From Toxotes chatareus (lineage: Eukaryota; Chordata; Actinopteri; Toxotidae), in contig CM028884.1 in NCBI GenBank assembly GCA_016801885.1, positions 6,840,501 through 6,904,500 on the forward strand: DNA of 64,000 nt, given 5' to 3'. The position numbers were made by a program, and so were the translations under genes. The first letter of the stretch is position 1; every line of letters starts with the position of its first letter. The notes below the pieces were generated by a model. That model searched no databases and was not told the origin of the DNA. It worked only from the letters and a program-made list of their open reading frames with translations. Below, in pieces: positions 57,656 through 64,000 of the stretch.

Positions 57656-60600
57656 ATGATGAACGATATTATAGAGGAGCCGGAGAGGGACACCCTGCTG
57701 GAGGCGCAGCCGGAGCCACAAGTTTTGTCGGTAATGTCATTTGCCGTAAAAGCTAGTGCGGCTAAAGCTAGCTACTAAATGGCGATAGGGAGGCTAGCTA
57801 ACTAGCCTTGTCTGTGATTTTGACAGTTCTTTGGATGAGACATGCCCACAAAATTATTTTCGAGACGGTAATCTCTACGTTAAAACTGATCGACCGAACT
57901 GTCTCTTCCTCTAAACCGAAGGGATTGTTGGGAAAATGTTGGTGTTTACCATTGGTGACAGACTGAAGCTGACTTAGACCAAACGAAATCGTTACGTTGC
58001 AAGAGACACACATGAACTCATTTCCTTCATGAAGACTAGACATTGGAGTTTGTGTAAAACCCCCTTAAAACTTTGACATGTCTTTTTGATATCACATGAT
58101 GTCATTTAGTTATCATATTATTGTTATGTCCTTTATTTGGCAACCATACATGAATATGAGCCACAGATTTCACTTTAATTTCTGCAACCATAGGGGCCTA
58201 GCAGTGGCACAAGACCTAAGACTGCTGATGGAGGTATCAGGCCTGTGGAGAAAAGAGGACCTTACATCATGTCCAGAGCTCCAGCCATCCACCTCAAACT
58301 ACGTAAGGATTTTCTTGACTCATCATAACTGATGGTGTGAACTGATCATTATTATGCTGGTCTGTAGGTCAGAAGTCCTTCCACAATCATATCTTTCAGC
58401 TAGTGTTGCACACAGCACAAAATGGGACAGTTAAAGAGTATTGAATGTGCAACTGGCAGGACAACAGAACCTGAGTCATATGACACTGAAAGGCTCGGAC
58501 ATCCTTGGTTTCACTAACGGTGTGTCTGTGTAGTCCACCTATCATTATGTCATTCACTGACTGCTTCCTTCATATTCAAGACCCTGATATCCTTGTGTTA
58601 TGTGGATCAGAATGTACTGCATAACTGTAAGCTATCAAGATCTCTGCAACAAAAATGTCTGCATTACATTACAGAGTGACGTGCGATTCTGATTCCAGTA
58701 TTCACTTGGCATCTGCAAAACACTTTCTACACAGATAAGAGGTGTTGTTGGGAAGCCACCACACTTTGAATTTGTCATGTGAAGCCCTAGAGATGCATTA
58801 CTTAAAACACGTGACATATTTCCCAGACTCCTGTGTCTCTGCTTTATATGTGTTTACACTCAGTAAATGGGAAAGGGAAAGGTAATATGTAGTGGAACTG
58901 AGTTTATCCTCTGGATTCCTGAAACATTATTGACTTTTTGATTGGTTCTTTGGTGCTACCTGTTAAACCTAACTTGGAACAAATACACTGCAATGTATAT
59001 TGAGTAAATACAAAATTGTGTTTATTGGAAAGAAGAATCGGCTAGGTCATGGTTATTCCTGCACCAGAATAATTTGTTAGACTATATGTGATGTTCACCA
59101 GTTTCCAGTAAATTTGCATATTTTGTTTTTATTAAGCCAGGAGGGTAGCTCGGAAAATCATCCTATCTCCTGCCGGTTTTAGCAAACCCTCTTGGGCTGC
59201 TTCAATCTTTTCAAGTTTCTGCTAAGTGGAAAATGATAGGACGCCTATATTGAAAATATAAGCATATATTACATATATATGCAAGGAAATCCTCTAAATG
59301 TGTTGAATCCACCCAATAACTGCTGTTGACAAACTACGAGACATCTTCATGAATTTAGTTTAGGTGTCTAGCTATCATAACGTAGTGATATCAAACCTTT
59401 ACAAAGAAGCACTTGTTCTCCTTGTTGAGTGTGTGTTGGATGTATCCTAAATCTCAGGTCCTGCACTGAATATTTTTTCATCCTACACCAGCTTTCAGAG
59501 ATATTCTTTGGTGGGATTGTTTGAGGATTTACCAATGAAGTTTTACCAATACACTTTTACTTAAATACTGGATGTATAGTAGAGTATTCCTGAGATGAGT
59601 TACATAAATCATAGCTCTGTTCTTGTGGTTTTGAACGATTCGGTAAAGTGTTCATTTTAACAGGTAATCAGTACGAGTGAAGGTCCCTCCCAGTTCTCTG
59701 ATTCAAGTCCTCAGTGCTTCTGTGGTGGCAAGACATGGTGTTGTTACCCCAAAAACTTCTAACGAGACCTCTGACTTCACCCTTATCCTGTCAGTCCAAG
59801 TCAGCAAAAAAAACCCCAGAAAACTGTCTTATTCTGATCATTCAAAGAGAAACACAGGGAGATGGCAAGGAAAGCGCTGAAGAAGAAAGCCCTCTCACCA
59901 GGACCTCCGGTGATGCATCAGCCCAGACAAGGAGCGAAGAGGTGAGGAGAGGAGGCATGAAGAAAGAGGAAGCTACCTGTTGTGATGTCAGTATAATACT
60001 GGATAGGAGAGATTTGTTTTGAGCAATTTTTTCTGATTTGCTTTAGGACGGTGAAGTATAACAAGGGCTACGCTGCTTTGAGTCAGCATGCTGAGGACAC
60101 GTTGGTTGCACTGGATTCAGACAGGTAAGGGTACACTAATCATACAGGTGACAGGGTTGTTGAATTCCAACTAAATGCAGTAAACTGAGCACTGGAAAAC
60201 TCACTGTTTATTGTTATGTTACATTAAGAAGTAGCATCAGTAGATTTTTGGGGGGGTTTTCATATGCATACACATCTAAAATATATACCCTTAATGCCTG
60301 CAAAGGTTATTCTACTCAGTTTCTCCTGTGGATTAAGAGGTTTGGCGTGAGGGCAGTGTATTGAACCTAAAAGCCAGTTTCTCTCTGCACTGGAAAAAAA
60401 AGGTGTCAGTACAAATGAAAAAGTCATGTGTAATTTCTAAGTTTAACTCACCGTTTGATATTGTACCTTCTTTAAATCATATCATCTTGGCATTTACCAG
60501 CTCCGGTTAGAAAGTTGGCATTATTCCTGCTGTAGTGTTTCCAGTCCACACATTTAAATTGTTTACATCAGAGTGACAGAACCTGTCTTGCTTGTCTCCA

Positions 60601-61802
60601 CAGTGACGAAGAGATCGATTTTGAGCAGTATTCCTCTGGATACTCTTCAGCTGAGGTGAGTTAGCCCCATGGGACATTCTTAGGATGCTGTCAGAATCAC
60701 TGTTACCACTCACCGAAAATGGCTGTATGACTACAGCAGCGTGGGAGTGCTAACATTGGTTTTCTTGGCCATCCATACAGGCTTAACAATGATTTGTGTT
60801 GTTACCAAACTGTTTTTTGTTTCCATTTTGTCCTTTCATCTTTGTGACCTCTGTGCAGTCTTTCACTAAAATATGGCTTTGGCTTGTCTTTGAAAGTTTT
60901 GCCTTTCCTCTTGCAAAACTTTCACCATGCACAATTTAGCACCCACGAAAAAAATAAAAACTATGTGCACAATTTAAAAACTGACAAGTTATTTTTGTAG
61001 GATAGTGTTACCACCAAATTGTGCATGTTTGCCCAAAGGTAAATAGGTAGAGGGTTAAAAGGAAGCAGTTGGTCTCAAAGTACATAATAGAAAACAACTC
61101 TGATGAAAGACGTTCTCATAAGTACAACTGCCTTAAGTACGTCCAACAGTTATAACAGGGGCCAGATGTTGTTTGTGCTTGCATTCACTCATATTTATTG
61201 TAGGAGCAGTATATACTGAGTGCCTGTGCATGAATAAATCTGATGTTGTTGTTTTTTTAACCTTACAATGCTGGTTTTCATTCACACAAACTGAGCCTCT
61301 GGCTATTTCTGGACCTCAGATATGCATCCAGAGTTGTTTACACTGCCTTTTAGCTAAGCTTTAATTCAGTCTTACCTGTTTTCTCACATTGCAATTGAGT
61401 AAGAGTATAATTTTCATAATACCTAAGAGACATACACAAAGTATATGTAAATAGTTTCCAGGAAGGCACAGAGTAATAGGCCCCACTGTCCCCATACATT
61501 TGGAGGAGATGGAGTTTGGGATATGAAGTCAAGATTTTTATCACAGGGTACGAAGAGATCAGTATAAACAGATGAACCTCTGTGAGACACCAGGTTTAAC
61601 CACATTACTCTGATCAGCGTGTGTTACCGAGGTCCTTCCCTTTGCTCTCCAGGTCCATCCTGATTTAAGCAGGCAGCTGCTTCAGGACGGCTACCGTCTG
61701 GATGAGATCCCTGACGACGAGGACCTGGACCTGATTCCGCCCAAAGCCATGGGAACCTCTGTGTGCTGCTGCTCCGAGGGCCCGTCTTGCTCCATGCAGT
61801 GA
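57656..61802 (+). CDS. fam219b: FAM219B-like protein (function unknown)
   Basis: Six coding exons join into 185 codons plus stop: 57656-57730, 58194-58302, 59848-59941, 60047-60124, 60604-60655 and 61653-61802. All junctions keep frame and use GT-AG. Recognised family features, in order: VEKRGPYIMSRAPAIHLKL; a lysine/arginine-rich segment (REMARKALKKK); VKYNKGYAALSQ; an acidic stretch LVALDSDSDEEIDFEQ; YSSGYSSAE; and SRQLLQDGYRLDEIPDDEDL followed by DLIPPK. The end is cysteine-rich (SVCCCSEGPSC) and could be lipid-modified, as FAM219 ends are usually Cys-rich. The block is shared by FAM219A and FAM219B. The RGPY motif and adjacency to cox5a favour B. Human FAM219B is of similar length (about 198). 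Two adjacent ATGs open the frame and either could be used. The exon 3 acceptor (tcattcaaag) is weak. No biochemical function is known to me. Confidence 0.9.
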
Positions 61803-64000
61803 TGCTAGTGCCGTGACTGAAACCTTACAAAGGGTTGGCTCCAGTTCCAGTTGCTGACTTTTGTCACTGGTGCCTGTGGCCTTCTTTCTAACCCAGCTCC
61901 ACGGCTGCGCTGCCTGAGTACTTCCAGCCCAGAAGCCAAACTCCTGTTCATGCAGGACTTTGTGCACCGAGGTCACTCAACCCTCAGCAAAACGCGGATG
62001 GACGTAAGAACAAGCCTTATCCACTGTGACCCCAAAGCTATTTTTTTATTTTTCTTTTTATAGAACTACAGGAAATTCTAACTATGCCACTGCTTCAAAT
62101 TGAGTGGGAGGGTAATTCATCACATGGGCTATGCCCTTGTTGACCCAGTGGAGAGCTCGTTACTGTCTTTTCCTGTCTGGTCAGCAGGTCTTCAGGCCTT
62201 TAAGCACGACATGCATACAAGTATTGTGTTTTAATGTTCCAGTCCTTTGGTGAATTTGATTTCTTTTCTTTTTTTACACATATTAACTAACTGCTATATG
62301 AAGGCACCTCACTTTTACATTCCCTGACTACTGTTGCATTAACTGGTTGTTTTTTTTTTTTTTTTTTTTTAAGTTTTATTCCGAACTGACATGGCCACCA
62401 CTTGGGGAAAATATGAAAATATTATTATTATTATTATTTTTGTTATAAATACAAAGAATATGTTTTTCAAAATTAAGCAGAGCACTGAATTGAAATATGT
62501 GTAGTTTTGCAAGTGAAACCAGTTAATTTCTTTGTCTGTAAAATGATAATTATTTTTTCAGCAAGTGCTGCTATCTGAGAAACCTTAAAACAAGTACAGA
62601 AGATAATCCAGGGCCGGGATTATTTTCTGCTGGTTCCATGTGTTCTGCACTGTATCTGAGAATACAAAGAACACATTACACGTTGACATTGAGCAAACTG
62701 CTACATACCAAGAACGACTCTCTCATCCACTGCCTACAGAAAAATTGTCTTACAACATTAGATAGAGTAATACCTACAGTTAACAAATGTTACACATCTA
62801 TATATGGCACAAAATGTGAGCAGATGAGTTACATAAGTGCTTTGATAGAATCACTGATATTTGATTAGACTGGACTTCACAGTCTCTGTACTTGGACACA
62901 AGTTTTGTTCCAGAAACCAATATCTGCTGCTTAAAAAAAAAGTCTGCTACAAAAGATTGTAGGTAAGTATATTACCAACAAAGTATATAATGGATTCCCG
63001 TACAAGCCATTTGTTTGTGGTTAGATATGTACATGTCAAAACTGTCTTTTTTTTTAATTGATATGCTTTAAAAACAATTTGCCATGCACAGACGTAATTC
63101 AAAAACAGGTTACTTTTTTTTTTTGGCCAAAATTGATATGTAGCATTTTGCATTAAAACTCTATCTAGGATCTGATGTAACTCTTAAAAAAGATGTGTCA
63201 TCTTTGATACATCAGTACTTGTGGGTGGCAGATCAGAGTTGCATTATTATATTTATTTATTCTTTTTTAAATATTTGTGGGGAACACTAAAAAATAGGTT
63301 AAAAACAGTAAATTAGATTTGCATCAGACTTGGTAAATATTTACCTCTGTTAGCTGTTAGGCTTTTGAGATGTAAAACTATTTACACACGTCAGTTCATA
63401 TTCCTTTCTGTTTGTGTTATTATGTGTCTGTTTTTGTTTCTTTCACAATAGACACACTGATGTGCTGAAAATGGCTTTCTTTAATATATGATTTTTTTTT
63501 TTCACTTAAAGTATCTGTTCACTCATGTTACAGTCCTGGTCATATTTTACTATTAGTTACTGTTGTTTTGAAACTGTGCATTAACAAGAAATGTTCAATA
63601 TCAGAGCAAGTGACAGCGATCACTTTCTCAGGAGAACCGTTTTGTGTTTGTGTGTGCAACTAGAAAGTTATTTGCCTTTCACGTACATAAAATAAACAGT
63701 TTGAAAATTGCACAACTGTTTAAGTGCATAGAGGTTTTAAGTCAGGATAAATGTGTGGCCACTGTTTCACTTTACTAGTAGACCACACTATTTCTTATGC
63801 TTTGATATTGGTTGTTACAAGGTGAAACTCACAGTCATATAAATAAATACTGTAGCAGACCACTTGACCACCAGAAAGAGGCTAAGGACTGGAAAGAGTA
63901 TAACATTTTGAGCTAGCAAAAGAAGGAACCTTGATTTTTACTCTACACAGCTGGGATCAGTTCACAAATTCAAAAGTGGATTTTGTTAAAACCTTTGCAA
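61803..64000 (+). other. fam219b: fam219b 3' UTR and downstream region
   Basis: AT-rich sequence with long T runs (for example 62350-62371) and an ATT microsatellite near 62421-62438. The best polyadenylation candidates are AATAAA at 63691-63696 and 63842-63847, which would give a ~1.9-2.0-kb UTR. Open frames here (for example 61851-62063) show no similarity, and I see no further gene to the end of the window. Confidence 0.5.

Overview
The window is nuclear DNA from a ray-finned (teleost) fish. Two complete multi-exon genes and the 3' end of a third are readable, all on the + strand. All splice sites are GT-AG, and the non-genic DNA holds fish-type Tc1-like, L2-like and tRNA-derived repeat fragments. 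SNAP25 and COX5A are recognised by near-continuous protein similarity. FAM219B is recognised by its C-terminal block and by lying next to COX5A, as it does on human 15q24.

Layout. 1-2575: last two coding exons and 3' UTR of snap25. About 2576-5036: intergenic, with a decayed Tc1-like transposase (about 4440-4745) and a 46-bp palindrome (4836-4881). 5037-8070: cox5a, four coding exons plus a non-coding last exon. 8071-8680: nothing recognised. 8681-9180: 500-base assembly gap. 9181-52029: head-to-tail array of a 2.56-kb monomer, 16 complete units (one with an extra internal ~1.0 kb) and a truncated 17th. 52030-57277: right flank with scrambled and diverged pieces of the same monomer, a Tc1-like end with a nested insertion, and a 5'-truncated L2-like LINE. 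About 57480-64000: fam219b, six coding exons and a long 3' UTR.

The array is the outstanding feature. Units are almost identical and differ mainly in homopolymer and (TA)n length. No unit encodes a convincing protein. Each full unit carries a tRNA-like segment with Pol III A and B boxes, a cluster of alternating inverted GCCTAAGTCA motifs, a consensus-like splice donor/acceptor pair about 135 bp apart, a polyadenylation-like signal, and a short piece of Tc1-like terminal repeat. The monomer looks like a chimera of older dispersed repeats that was recently amplified between two housekeeping genes. Older relatives of both its halves survive in the right flank. One stretch (31327-31760) is a fine-scale hybrid of two different parts of the monomer and is probably an assembly or consensus artefact.

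The genes do not form a functional unit: a synaptic SNARE, a subunit of respiratory complex IV, and a small protein of unknown function. The array size is a minimum because its left end runs into the gap.
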